A stretch of 64,000 bases of DNA from Aplidium turbinatum (Eukaryota > Chordata > Ascidiacea > Aplousobranchia > Polyclinidae). Below, in pieces: positions 13,631-26,052 of this stretch. The translations under genes were made by a program, and so were the position numbers. Positions within the stretch are counted from its first letter, which is position 1; each line of letters starts with the position of its first letter. Below the pieces are notes generated by a model that did not search any database, had not been told where the DNA came from, and saw only the letters and a program-made list of their open reading frames with translations. The stretch lies in the NCBI GenBank assembly GCA_918807975.1, contig OU964932.1, positions 12,617,501 through 12,681,500 of the forward strand, given 5' to 3'.

Positions 13631-16600
13631 TTAAAGAACAAACTTCTTCTCTTTGATCAGTCGTTCCCACTCGCTTCCGTTGGGAAATTGATATTTTTTC
13701 AGAGTGTCTGGTTTCATTTCTGTTGAATATCCAGCTACCTAAAAACAATAACAAGCATTCGTAATGCGGTTGAAGATGGTCGCGCTACGTAAGCGAGAGC
13801 TGAGTATGAGCAGTAGCGTTGACAAGGGGTCCAAGGGATACTTTTGGACCGGGCCCAAGATAATTTTAGGGGCCCGAGATGATTTTAGGGGCCCGTAAGC
13901 TTTCCAAAGGGCTCGGGAACTTGAAAAAAATTGCGTATCTTTTGGATCCGAGCGCATTTTTCCTTGGATTTTTTTTAAATTGGGGGCTCGAGAATCTCAT
14001 TGGAATCGGGCCCAAACTATCCTCTAAACGGCCCTGGTAAGAATACCCATAAGTTGCATAAATCTTCCTTCAGTTGCTCATATAGGCCTATCTTAAGTCA
14101 CTTACAAAAGGTGACGTTTTTGGTTGTATAAATGCATTATGTGGTCCGACTTGCAAGAGTTTTAAGACATGAAAACAGAAAAGTTAGTCCTAAGGTTATT
14201 GTTTCATTACCGATTAGACGAAAAATTACCCGAATGCCAGGCAAAAGAAAACGTCGATTAAGAGTTTGTCCGGTCAGATCGGGGCAGATCATGATCCTTC
14301 ACGTCCAATGCAAAAAAAAAGGAAACTGCACACGACAATCTACTTCAGTGCTACTCAAACGCCGGTACGCGTACCGGTGCCGGTACGCGAGCACTTGGCT
14401 GCTGGTACGCGGTCAGTTAGGAGAAATTGTAAATTTAGTAATTTGTTATATGTTGATCAGAACGTCTATATAATAATTTTTAGGCAACGGTAATGTTCAA
14501 TCTGCTTTCCCAGCTATAGACTGTTTGATGGCCCGCTACTACGACGACTTCCAGTTACGTCACAAAGAAATGTTATTTCGTATTTGTTATCCATTATTTC
14601 AACAAAGTATCGCAATGTTCGATGCGAGATGATCATCCTTTTTGTGTGTTTGTGCTGTGTCCACGTGCTTGACTATACTACATGCAGCGTCCAGTAACGA
14701 GTAGAGAAGTGAGAGGCTCAATCGATCGGCCACACTCTGACTTCAAAATATCAGATGATTGTAGTGAGTTGAGCATGTTTTTACATAGATTTGTTGAAGC
14801 CAGTAGCATTGTCTTCCACTGAACCGCAATTGGATAAGCTGGTTGCAAATAAGCAAGCGCACACTTCGCATCAAAATTCGAAAGACCATTAGGCTAATAA
14901 AAGTGTTTTTTTTTACTTGTTTTTTTTTTGTGTAGCCTATTTGTTACAAAAGTAATAATGACTTTGCTCTTGTATTTTTTTCGCAAATTGACCGGGACGC
15001 CAAGTGATGGAAGGTGCTTAGCCGGTACACGGCATAAAAAAGTTTGAGTAGCACTGATCTACTTGATTTAATATAAAATGCTTGATATTCTTACCACAGG
15101 TGGCATGTACGATGTGTTGCGGATGACGACCGGGGAAACGAAATGCTCGTGGAGGTGGTCTACGTATTCACAGACTCTAAACCAATACAAATGATAATAA
15201 TTATAAGTAACAGTCTACAAGAGAAGCCATTCTTTGACTGCGTTATACCAAACTTTGTCACCAGATGATGAGTGAAATATGGTTGCAACTAGAGATGTAA
15301 AAAAACGTTTTTTTTTGTTTTTAAAAAAAAAACGAGCTTGTTTTTTTTTTTTTATAGTTGTTTTGTTTTTTATTCGTTTTTTTTTACCTATTTTGACACT
15401 AAATGTCACAATATGTAGCAATTAGGGTAACCTCATTGCAATAACACAACAAATTTTTATTCATCTGAGGACTATGATCTTGCATAACTACTTCGTAGCA
15501 GACAAATAGACTCTTACTACATCAGATTTTTGTTATTTTCATTAAATTTGTTCTTGTTTCCAAATAAAATAAGTTTTCATCTTAGGTGTTTGTTTTGTAT
15601 CTTTCTCCTGCATTGCGGGAATATGGGTAAACTTTATACTTGTCAGGAAAAGTATTATGAATCATTTATTGACTATGTGAACACGGAGCAGTGCTGAAAA
15701 ACTCCACTTTAAAGGGAAAACTTTCAACCCCCCTTTTGGCACGCGTGTGACGTCACGATATTGAGAATGATGCTTTCAGCCTCTTTATGTCTCTAAAACA
15801 AATTTTGCCTAATTTGAAACAAAACTGCATTAAAAGAGCGAGTTTTGCCAATACCAAACATTCAAATATCTCAGCCAGGAATTAGTAAGAAAACATAAAG
15901 ACTTAGCTTTATTTACGAAAAATGCCGAAGACAACAGGATCTTATTCTTTTGCTATGCCACCGGACAGCACTATTTTACAGGAATATTCATACCCACATT
16001 TTTGATGAAAATGCTCTCAGAATGCACCAAATTCAAAGTAATTTTTCAAAATTTTCTGGGGGAGGCCCCTCCAGACTCCCCACTTAGGCGTCGTCTTAGG
16101 CGAACACGCCGACGGGCTTCGCCCTCCCCCTTTTCAAAATTCCTGGCTACGCCACTGCAGAGCCATCTTGCTTTTGCCAAAATTTCGTCAACCCATTGAG
16201 TGTGTACAAGAAAAACCAGTACTGGTATACTAACAACGTAGGCAAACTTCCATAAAAGGAAAATAAAATTAACTCATCTACATTATGTCATGTATCAAAT
16301 TGCATTAACTCAATGTTTGTCAGGTCTACTGCCACAAACATGCCTGGGAATGAAGAAGAAAGTGAAACAACATAGGGCTATGCAGAAAACATATGCTGCC
16401 AAGCACAAATATTTAGGACTTTCAGCACACCAATAAAACTATTTTTACTTGTACAATGTTTTTCCAGAGCACTATAATGAAACTAAGCTGAAAATTGTAA
16501 AAAAATTGCAACTTTTCCAGAAAAATATGAAAAAAAAAACAATAAAAACAAAAAAACGCGTGTTTTTAAAACACGTTTTTTTAAAAAAAAAAAACGGTTC

Positions 16601-19600
16601 GTTTTTTTGCATTTACATCTCTAGTTGCAACCATTAATAATATCGTCTGAGTTCTGTACCTGAGCGCCACATTCGTAAGAAGGTGCCACTGTTAATGGGT
16701 TCTTTTGAGTTATCGATGATCGTGATAAAAATGATAGGTTCGTGATATCAATAATAAATGGCAAAAATCTCATAATTTCGATGAGGACGACAAGTAATTT
16801 ACAGAAGGATATGCAATAGCTTTGCTTCCTGGACAAACAGCAACAACACGAAACGATATTCGATGTCTTTACCTCCCTTCTTTAGTTGCAGACACACAAA
16901 GATAATCGAACATGATGATATGTTGCACAAGCTCACAAAGACCGACTCCTCCAGCGTGTGGACACACAGGAACTGCGGTGAAGATAAGCGTTAGACACAT
17001 AAACGTAGAATTGATAGCATTTGTGGTAAGTATAAGTACAGTATTTGTAAGTAACTAGATTACACTGAAAACTGTCCTCAGTTTGCACAATGTGGTAGGA
17101 TGAGCGGAGAGTTTCAAGCAGAATAAATTTACTCCTGAGTTTAAACTAACTTGTCAAGAAGGTCGATTTAATGAAACAAACATGATGGACCTGATGACAA
17201 ATCTTTTGACAGAGACGCAAGTAACCCGATTATAGCAAATTTACTTTGGTCACAGGTTGACCATATTCACAAAGAAATGAACAAAACGTGGATGTATTTG
17301 GATTACCATTAAATTTCTTTGCCATCAGTAAAATCGCTATATTCTCGTTGATAGAGCCAACGCGACAGGAATCAATTTGAAGGAAGCTTAACGCTTCAGC
17401 TTGGAGCAGTTGCTTGAAAATAACACGGTTCTGACATTGCTCCCCGGTAGCAACTCCAATCCCGTACGGTTTTAAGGCCTGAGAAATATTTAATTTCCAA
17501 ATTACATAACAACAAATATGTAGAATGGATAATTGGATAATGACATTGAAACCATCAAATAGTTTAAGCAGTTTTACAATCTACATTGCAACAGTCATCT
17601 ACGTTTTGGAAGTAGACTATTTCTGATAAAACAGCAAAAAATGAAGTAAGCAAAGTTAGTGGTTTGTTGTGTATAGTTACAGTGACTCGTCTTTGACCAA
17701 AATTATTAAAAAGATTCCATGCATTTTCATTGCTACTCTTAAAAGGCAACTACTCAGAAAAGCATGTCCTTGATCAGCTCAAAACTTTACTTTATTGGAA
17801 ATAAAATCACCTTGGCGATGGCAGCGTGGCCCAGCACGTCATCCGGGCTAGTTGGCTCCTCAATCCATAGCGGCTTGAACTCGGCAAGTTCTTTCATCCA
17901 CGAGATGGCCTCATCCACATCCCATCGCTGGTTAGCATCCATCATCTGAGTGATATTGCTCATGTAACTTCCACAATTATTTAACTCTTTCGCGCCAGCG
18001 TTATTTTAAAATGATGCTCATTGATGCGTGACACAAAGTTTTGTGTTTTAACAAAATATCTACAAATTAGTTGATCGCTTTCAAAATGCGTGTCACCATA
18101 TTGAAAATATAAAGGTTGTTGGGAAAAAAACTAGGAAAAGTTCGAGATTCTAGGAAATTGTATCAGAAATCGAGCCCTGCAAAGAATGACGGCAGAACCG
18201 CTTGATTTTCTTTTTATCAACCAGCGGAAAAACGCTGGTTGCAAAATAGTTGCAAAGTAACGAGATGAATAAGAACGGCTTTTGTGGACGTGAATGAACA
18301 AACAGACCTAGCTGAGCACAAAAAGTTATTTTAACAACGAAAGATCTAAATTGGCAAAGTATCTGTACGACCAATCAGCCGAAGGACAGGTTCCTGTGAT
18401 GCCTGGTTTTCTATTTAATGATATTTAAAGACATTTAATGATTGATATATTGTGAAGGTGGACACGATGATTGGCTGCTTTGCTCTACAATCCTTCTATA
18501 TCAGTAACTATCGGACACATTTGAGAACAAATAAAATTATGAGGCATTTTAGTTTTTCGCAATTCTTATCCGACATTGTCTGGCATAGGATCAAAGATTA
18601 GCACAGTGGTTCTCAACCTTTTTTCTTCCGTGGCCCATTTTTGTTCGCATAAAAGTTCTGTGGCCCATTCAGTTTTTATGTAAGAAAAAAATTACAAAAA
18701 ATTTATTAAAAAAAAGCAGCAGAACATTGCCTTTGGAATGTTGCTAGAATCCACTTGTTGAATCCAGGCACAGACGCTTCACACTATCTTCTTTTCGTTA
18801 AAAAAAACTCACATCTTCATCCTTGTAATTTGGATGAACTTTTTCCAGGTGAAGTTTCAGTTGTGATGGCCTCAATGAATGATGACAAAAAACTTTACAA
18901 CATAGGCCTAATACACATTGTCCTTTTTCTTGTAATTTTTTATCAAACTTAAAGCTTCCAGTATTGTCAATTCCTTCCCAAAATAATCCATAAAATAAAA
19001 TGCTGCACGTACTAAAAAGCGGATCTGCAGAAGTTCAACAAAGCTACCGCTTATAAAGATGGCTTAATTGTAATCACAAATTAGTCTATTAGGCCTACAT
19101 CATAAAGTGTTGTAAAAACTGAGTTGATGTAAAACTGTATGCCACTTTGTAACTAAAAACAGCAGCATCATTCATTGTAACTAAACAAACACACAAGTGT
19201 AAAATTGACTATAGTGACAAAAATGAATCAAAATGTTTCAATAAATCTTTCAATTTTTTAAATATGTCTGTGGCCCACCTCTAAATATGTCTGTGGCCCA
19301 CCTCAAAATGCTTCTATGGCCCACCAGTGAGCCATGGCCCACTGGTTGAGAACTGCTGGATTAGCACATCGACGACATTTTGTCGTTGAGTCAATCAATA
19401 CGAAATGATTGAAAACCAACTTTCACAGATTACAGAATATTTATAGAACTCACCAAATCTTTGTCGTAGCCGATGTGGTCCCGCAGCAACTTACAACGTC
19501 GTTTGTCGTCTTCAATGTTCGTTCCAACTTTCATTTTCAATCTATTGGATTAAGTGGAGATCAGATTGGTGACACACAACGTAGCAACGACATTAGTAAT

Positions 19601-22600
19601 TTAATCTATAATCCAACTGTTGACCCCCGACCTAAAATGGCTAAGTACCCAGACAGCAAATCAGTATTGTTTATCGATATTACATCTATTGACAAAAAGC
19701 GACTGATTTGATGTCTAGATAAAGATTAGTTTTATCATAATTAAATACGCCTCATAAGCATTACATCACCCCGCAATGTGTTAGTAGATTAGCCTCCATT
19801 TCAAGTATAATATGGCTTCGAATAATGTCGTTCTATACAGCAGTCCCACTAAACTTAGATGTTTAAAGTTGAGTGCTTGTGTTTTTTTATTGAAGTAATT
19901 ATGCTTTGGAAATTACGAACTACCATGGAGCAAATAATTAAAACATACAATACTTGTAAATACAAATGTACGATGGGGTATAATGAAAATTGCTTACTTT
20001 GTCCAACCTTCTTTCAACGCGTCATCGCATTTCTGTAAATTTTATCTCATAAAAATCAACTGCATAAGAGATAATACTGCTGACGGAGATGCGAGATTTA
20101 GTAAAGAAAAGAACTTCGGATGTTTTAAACCTACAAGAGAAAGTTATGACGGCGGCTGAAGAATAAACCGATTGGACAGAAACCTTAAGAGGCAAACTGA
20201 AAAAGCTACGAACCAATAAAACCAGAGCCAGGGTCTCGTCATGATATGTGATCGACCAACAGAACTTGTGTACATCTCATATCACGTGAAAGGTCAAAAT
20301 GCATTCTCTATCTACAATAACAAAACTCTATGCTTTGGATAATGAACCAATCAATTGCATTGCAACAGGTTTAATCAATACTAATAACCTAGAAGTTCAA
20401 ATCACTCCCAACACCTATCACTAAAATAGTTGTAACTTGACAGGACAGATAGTCGCTACGCGAGTTTACATATAAACAAGGCAAACAATTGAACGGCAAA
20501 TGAATCCAGAATTGCTTAAAGTTTAGAACATAACAACGAACGAGATATACGCTTAAGAATTCTTACTTTTGCAAGCGTTTCATCAGAATAACCTAACCAA
20601 GCAGTGGACGTTGTGTAGGCGGGGTAGCCTTCTTGCAGCAGCAGGTTCTCTGCAAAAGCAAACCAACGTTGAAGGAACAACAAGGAACGTTGAAGAGAAG
20701 GAACAACGTTGAAGAAGGAACGTTGAAGAGAAGGAACAACGTTGAAGAAGGAACGTTGAAGAGAAGGAACAACGATGAAGAAGGAACGTTGAAGAGAAGG
20801 AACAACGTTGAAGAAGGAACGTTGAAGAGAAGGAACAACGTTGAAGAAGGAACGTTGAAGAGAAGGAACAACGTTGAAGAAGGAACGTTGAAGAGAAGGA
20901 ACAACGTTGAAGAAGGAACGTTGAAGAGAAGGAACAAGGAACGTTGAAGGAACAACCTTGAACAACTCGCTGTAACGATGGCACCTTTCTTGAGGTGGTT
21001 TAAACTTGAATGTATGGGGAAATGTTGATCAACAACCACCCAGACATCAAACCAGTCGTGTTTTATGTTAGATATGTCATCTATACACTGATACTCGTCA
21101 TGCAGGGTATAATTTATATTTCATGGTTATCCGCATGTTGTGAGTGCGAAGTTTTTAACAAATGTTTATTGCATGAAAACTGTATAAAAAATTGTATAAG
21201 TTATATCGTATAATGTATAAAAATCTTGGCACGACAAGGCAACGTCAGAAGATGTTGATTGTTGAATCAATGTAAAAGCGACTGAGCTGCCGTCTGAGAA
21301 TATGATTTGGCCGGATGAAAAAGTTGTCGGTTTAAAAAGTTTTGCGAGAAAGACCACGACACACTGTTAGAAATTACCGCGGTCCTGTTGAGAGGCCTTG
21401 TTGCTTTTTAGTATGATCAAAGCTTCTTCTTTTGTGATGACGTCTGTTCTAGAACGATAAAGTAATGACGTACTGAGCAACTTTTTACACTGTAAAAAAA
21501 TGGGTAACACTATTTCACACCAAACATCTTTTTATAATCTCATCCTATTTTTTAAAGAGAAACTCACATGTAACTGAAGTCGACTAAGTTGACGATTTCC
21601 TCTGGCGTCATGTCAGCAAGTAACTTCCAAACAGGCTGTGGAGAAATGCGTAGGTCAGCATTGGCTTAAGAATAAAATGGATTGAAAAAGTCAAAAAGAA
21701 AACGCTGAGATCCCACACAATTGATGAGTAAGCTGTTTTTAAATTCAGAATTTTTGGGATGCCAACCTTTAGTCGGCTGCCCTTGAAAGCAGAGTCCCTC
21801 TACACTTTTTTGAAAAAAAGAAGCTTCTCTTGCAAGTAAAGTAAAGCCACCAAAGGTCACCGTGTCATGCACTACGTAATCACACGAAAAAACACACTCC
21901 AATTTGTAGTTAATTGCTTTTATTAAAAAACATTAGCAGTTAAGTGTACGTATGGCACGTCATGCAATTCAGGTTTCGATGACGAAACCCATAAAATGTA
22001 GACACACTAACTCAAATACTGAATACAACATTTAATGGTATTAATAAATACCTTGTTCATTTTCTTAGCCCAAATATCCCAAAGTGCATTGAACAGTCCA
22101 GCTGCCGCCATGTGGACAACACCTTTCTCTGGACCGAGCTGTGATTAAAATGTACAATGTACATTTGTTAAAAACTTCTCACTCACAACATGCAGATAAC
22201 AATAAAGTATGAATTATACCCTGCATGACGAGTATCAGCGTATAGACGACAGAGCTTACCCATCTCAACTGTCCTTCTTGTGTTATTTGGCGCCAGAATT
22301 TTCCAAAATTGGAAAATATGTCATCCAACTTCTTCCCCACCGCAAACTTGCTGATCACTTCAACAGCATTCGAAACTAAAAAAAACAAAAACGGATCACT
22401 AGCAGTGAGACAATCATACAACAAAAATATAAACTGATGCAGATTCTCACTAAAGTTTTATTAGCCTGTTTACGTTGATCGGAAAACTAACATGAAGACG
22501 AATTTCCTAATCGTACAGAGAAGCAACCGATATAACAACAAAAAAAAAATGAAAATTTTAAGTGACAACAAACGTTTCGAGCAAAATCGATGCTTTTTAC

Positions 22601-23808
22601 ATTGATTTAACTGCTTGTGACGTTGAACCAATCCAAGAAGGGGACATTTTGCAAGCTAGGTTGGGTTCGAACATTGGTGAATCGGCCAAATAATGGAATA
22701 CGTTTTCTTATTAATCTCAGACAGGTGTGAATTTTTTACAGAATTGTATTCTTGAGAAAAACAACTTACGAATGTCGTTTCCTCTGCCAAGTGAAAACGA
22801 TAACCCATAACCCACGATTCCATCGCTGCAATCTGTTTCCAAGGTAACATAAGCAGCTGAATAGTCCACCTCTCCATGCTATGAAAACAAATGTTTTGAA
22901 AGGTTACTTGAGTATCACAATCAGCAGGACGAACAAAAATTGACAAGTTTTTAGCAGTATGGTATTTCCTAGCCCTAATAAAGCCGGCCCGTTTCGGTGA
23001 GTCCGATTCGGTGAGTCCGATCCCTTAACGGGGGATTTTTTCAATTTTTTTTTTAAATTGTCGGGTACCGTAGCCTAATTATCATTGCCGTTTTAGGATT
23101 AGGGGCTAGGGTTAAGGGTTAGAGGTTAGGAACTCACCGAATCGGACTAACCGAATCGGACTCACCGAATAGTAGCAGACCCAATAAAGCATCCTTTTGC
23201 AAAAAGTGTAGCTAAGAATTATAACTCAGTTGGTTAGCGCGTGACATCTTGAACGAAGAGCCTTCAGAATCAAGCGGCGCTGGTTCGACTCTCGAGGTTT
23301 ACGCTTGAGCAACGCATTCTAAGAACTGATCTCCTTTCAGCGGCACATAATAGATCATTCCATCTAATTATTCAATTACCAGGCAACAACACTTCAACAA
23401 TCGGAAACTTCACTCTGCCAATCTCGGTAACCGGCTCTGCGTCAAAAGCCTCTACAAGTATGCAAAACTCAGAAATTTAAACTATCAAGGCTTTGTCAGT
23501 CCAAGGATAAAGATTCAAAACCAACCAATCCAACGTATAAATAAGTTACCAGAGAAACAGACATACTGCGCAGGTAAGGCTCAACAGTGACTGGTGTAGC
23601 TTGGTAATAAGAAGTGGTAACAATACTGAATTAATAATCAGAGACTTTTGCAAGCGGCAACTAATACATAATAGTTTGAAGTGAAGGATAAAGTTTAAGA
23701 AATTAAAATAAATAAACTCACCATTGCGTCGGAGCCATGGTGCTCCAGTGAAGTTGGAAATCGAATATCTTTTACAGTGATTTTAGTGATTGTTCCCAAG
23801 TCGGCCAT
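13631..23808 (-). CDS. ENOSF1: ENOSF1-type L-fuconate dehydratase, complete
   Basis: Enolase-superfamily enzyme that dehydrates L-fuconate in L-fucose breakdown; the human protein is mitochondrial. Fourteen minus-strand exons: 23808-23722, 22878-22770, 22375-22260, 22138-22052, 21635-21568, 21448-21378, 20649-20567, 20032-19998, 19541-19454, 17945-17811, 17478-17307, 16972-16873, 15176-15095, 13738-13631. They sum to 1341 nt, exactly 447 codons with the stop, and every junction keeps phase with GT-AG. Length (446) matches human ENOSF1 (about 443). Landmarks: start [39 protein letters not shown] in the barrel entrance, KMK (221-223) catalytic lysines, MMDANQRW (metal Asp 251), LWIEEP (metal Glu 277/278), ATGEQC (Glu 306) and CPHAGG (catalytic His 356). 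No residue expected of the family is missing. Introns carry two complete hAT elements, a nested element and a minisatellite. Confidence 0.96.
13815..14036. repeat. Truncated copy of the CAGGGCCGT repeat in ENOSF1 upstream-exon intron
   Basis: GGGGCCCGAGATGATTTTAG and the end AAACGGCCCTG relate it to the element at 12732. Only the right end is clear. It contains several repeats of AGGGGCCCG. Confidence 0.45.
14346..15056. mobile_element. hAT-type element in ENOSF1 intron
   Basis: Ends CAGTGCTACTCAAACG and AGTTTGAGTAGCACTG are inverted. The target duplication ATCTACTT is perfect (14338-14345, 15057-15064). It starts with an unusual CGGTACGCGTACCGGTGCCG patch. 711 bp with no recognisable transposase. 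Confidence 0.88.
15279..16634. mobile_element. Foldback element with GGTTGCAACTAGAGATGTAA ends, carrying a nested hAT MITE
   Basis: GGTTGCAACTAGAGATGTAA at 15281 is mirrored by TTTACATCTCTAGTTGCAAC ending near 16632. Inside each end lie long A and T runs with CGTTTTTTT. A GTGGCGTAGCCA-family hAT copy (about 15721-16157, left end lost, right end GGCTACGCCACTG kept) lies inside. All of it is in an ENOSF1 intron. Confidence 0.65.
18604..19358. mobile_element. hAT-type element in ENOSF1 intron
   Basis: Ends CAGTGGTTCTCAACC and GGTTGAGAACTGCTG are inverted. The perfect 8-bp duplication GATTAGCA lies at 18596-18603 and 19359-19366. TGTGGCCCA is repeated at both ends (five or more times in all). 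755 bp, non-autonomous. Confidence 0.9.
19640..19716. repeat. Diverged ACGTCTG-family foldback repeat
   Basis: CAGACAGCAAATCAGTATTG is mirrored by GCGACTGATTTGATGTCTAG around a diverged centre with ATCGATATTACATC. Intronic in ENOSF1. Confidence 0.5.
20660..20950. repeat. 33-bp minisatellite next to an ENOSF1 3' splice site
   Basis: About eight tandem units of 33 bp, each built of GAAGGAACGTTGAAGAGAAG and GAACAACGTTGAA, nearly identical. The unit length is a multiple of three and the unit has no stop in several frames, so long repetitive frames appear on both strands; these are artefacts. On the transcribed (minus) strand the array is pyrimidine-rich (TTCCTTCTTCAACGTTG) and ends about 10 bp before the acceptor of the exon starting at 20649. 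Confidence 0.93.
21250..21300. repeat. Half copy of ACGTCTG foldback repeat
   Basis: GTTGAATCAATGTAAAAGCG followed by ACTGAGCTGCCGTCTGAG, the right half of the family, in an ENOSF1 intron. Another degenerate copy is at 22572-22640. Confidence 0.5.
22984..23187 (+). mobile_element. MITE with CCGATTCGGTGAGT ends
   Basis: The left end carries two tandem CGGTGAGTCCGATT units, the right end the inverse (GAATCGGACTCACCGAAT). The middle has GGGTACCGTAGCCTAATTAT and TTAGGGGCTAGGG. A second, inverted and very similar copy lies at 62098-62294. About 200 bp, non-coding, in an ENOSF1 intron. Confidence 0.82.
23221..23310 (+). mobile_element. tRNA-derived SINE head
   Basis: AACTCAGTTGGTTAGCGCGT resembles tRNA D-arm/A box sequence and GGTTCGACTCTCG a B box, about 45 bp apart. 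No closing acceptor stem, so it is a SINE or tRNA relic rather than a tRNA gene. Confidence 0.6.
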
Positions 23809-24079
23809 TTTAATCAGTTTTCATCAAAAATAACTTTACTACACCAACAAGAGAATCGTGCTAAATGCTAAAGTTGCAACAATAAAACAAATAAGCAATA
23901 AGCATCAATATAATGCAGTTGATAAGAAATGAAGTCATCAGATTTTGTGTTGCAAGTTAAAATAAACATCTCAAAATACTTTAATGCTGAGTGGTGGCTG
24001 GTGGTGCTGTCTGACCTATGTATTTCATTGTATATTCAAAACGACACGCCAACAACTCATACTTAAAGGTGTTATGTAG

Positions 24080-25085
24080 AGATGGGCCAATACGTCGGTA
24101 TCGGTAAAATTTGGCAGACGCTATCACCCATACCTATTGAACACGTTTATCAAAGGTAAAACATTCATTTCGCCTTGAACATTCTTTTTATACTCATTAC
24201 TCAATGATAACACTGGTCTACAAAAAAAGAATTTTTTTTTGCTCCATGAACTTTGAAGACTGATTTAGAGTAATTTTGGGGTGCTGAATCCGAATCTGAC
24301 CTCAGATTTATCCTATCACGTCAGGTTCGTGAAATATGATAACAACAAATTGCTACTTTCGTCAAAAGTGGAAGATTTGGCGTTGCGTTTACCACCAACA
24401 TATGCAGTGCTGTAACGAAAGGTTAGTGTTAGACAGGCCAAAACAGCCTAAATATGGTTACTGAACAAGCATTGCCATAGGCTTGCTTAAATCTTTGTGG
24501 TTTCATGCAAAACATTGACGGGGGGAGGGGGTCAGTTACACTTATAGCCTCCCTTTTAGCTTGTTATTACTGCTTTGTTAATAATGTTGCTTAGAAAACA
24601 AATTGGTATCAAAATTATAATTGGTAGGTGTATTTCAGCTACTTATGCACCACATGGCCTGGATTTCTGGATCTTGCACAATGTGTATGTGCAATAAACG
24701 CAACGTCAAATCTTCCACTTTTGACAAAAGTAACAATATGCTGTTATCATATCTCACAAACCTGACGTGATAGCATAAATCTGAGGTCATATTCGGATTC
24801 AGCACCCCAAAATTACTCTAAATCAGTTTTCAAAGTTCACAGAGCAAAAATCGTGTGGACCAGTGTAATAAATTGGTTTATTTTTTTGAAGTAGAAACAC
24901 CACGCTGACATGGAAAATGTTTGTGCAATTAAAATCAGTCTTTGCGCTTGATAAAGCTTTTTGCTGTCTACTTTGACTATCATTGTTAAGCTTAGGCTAC
25001 GTATTTCTGCAACACTGAAATATCGGTATTGGCCAAAAAATTAATATCGTTATCGGCAAAAATATTGATATTTCTAATATTAGAA
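24080..25085. mobile_element. Outer element with GGGCCAATAC/TATTGGCC ends
   Basis: GATGGGCCAATACGTCGG on the left is mirrored by TATCGGTATTGGCC and ATCGTTATCGGC on the right. It contains the complete foldback MITE at 24210-24866. Outer borders are approximate. Confidence 0.5.
24210..24866. mobile_element. Long-arm foldback MITE
   Basis: Inverted arms of about 200 bp: ACACTGGTC on the left and GACCAGTGT on the right, with GGGGTGCTGAATCCGAATCT mirrored by ATTCGGATTCAGCACCCC and GGAAGATTTGGCGTTGCGTT mirrored by AACGCAACGTCAAATCTTCC. Single-stranded forms would fold into one hairpin. No coding potential. Confidence 0.85.
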
Positions 25086-26052
25086 CAATTATATAATTAA
25101 TCATAAGTCAATACTGTAGTCATGAGTGCAACATAAACATCTTTCATTTTCCTTCAACACAAGACACTTGGACTTTATTCCATTTCGTTTTTTCAAAATT
25201 TGTTTCGAACAAGGCTGTTCGAAGCAATGATTTTTAGGTCAAAGCAAAGTTGTTCGCAATCGGGAGATACGATAGCCTAAGCAAATACGTGCTAAAACGA
25301 AATGTTTTTTTTTAAACTGTCCTGGCATAGATCTTGGCATTTGAAATGAAGAAACGATAAAGTAATTTCCAGGAATTCTGACGGATATGATTGATCCTTT
25401 TAGGTGAGCATAGCAGACGAGCTAAAGTTTCCTTCTGTAAAGTGTTGATGAGGAAAATTGTGAATACAACAGAAACCGCCAATATTGTCAATCAAAATGC
25501 AATGCCAATGTGGCCTTCTCTACACACAACGCAATATACTAGGCTCAATCAAATTAACCTGAGTTGGTGGAAAATAATTTTGTTTTCTTTACAAGAAAAA
25601 TGCTCATTGATTAGAATATCAAAGCGCAATTTTGTTTCAGAACAAAAAGGAACATGCATTGTGGGACAATTAGAAAGCCAGTCATACGTTGAGAGTATTA
25701 CTGTATGCTTATATTTTATTGGTTCTTACATTGCATAACTGTTGCACTTGCATTTTATACGAGTGTCCACTGTCCATTATTGTAATGCAGTGTAGTTATG
25801 GTCTCATGGGTAGTGGTAAAAGTTTTTTGACAGAAATTCAAGATTGAAAGGCAGAAGGTATTGACACAAAAGATACGACATTCACCAAAGAAAATGGACT
25901 CCTGGTCAAATAGCCTTGCCGTGAGATGCATCTTGCAATCTTTACATCATGCCTCTAGCTTGCGCAGCAAATTACCAACAATGAAAGGAATGAGTCAACA
26001 CGTGCTGGTTGTTGGATCGCACTATTTGAAAGATGCTTGCAAAATAGATTAC

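Noticed and set aside
20660-20950. CRISPR-like regular array
   Set aside because: Units are contiguous with no unique spacers, and the setting is a eukaryotic intron.
20516-21039. Long repetitive open frames on both strands (about 100-150 codons)
   Set aside because: They are read-throughs of the 33-bp minisatellite, whose unit is a multiple of three; the true coding here is the ENOSF1 exon 20649-20567.
25391-25738. Plus-strand 115-codon frame
   Set aside because: No recognised family; the opposite strand has the more plausible FASTKD-like coding stretch, so the plus frame is probably a shadow.
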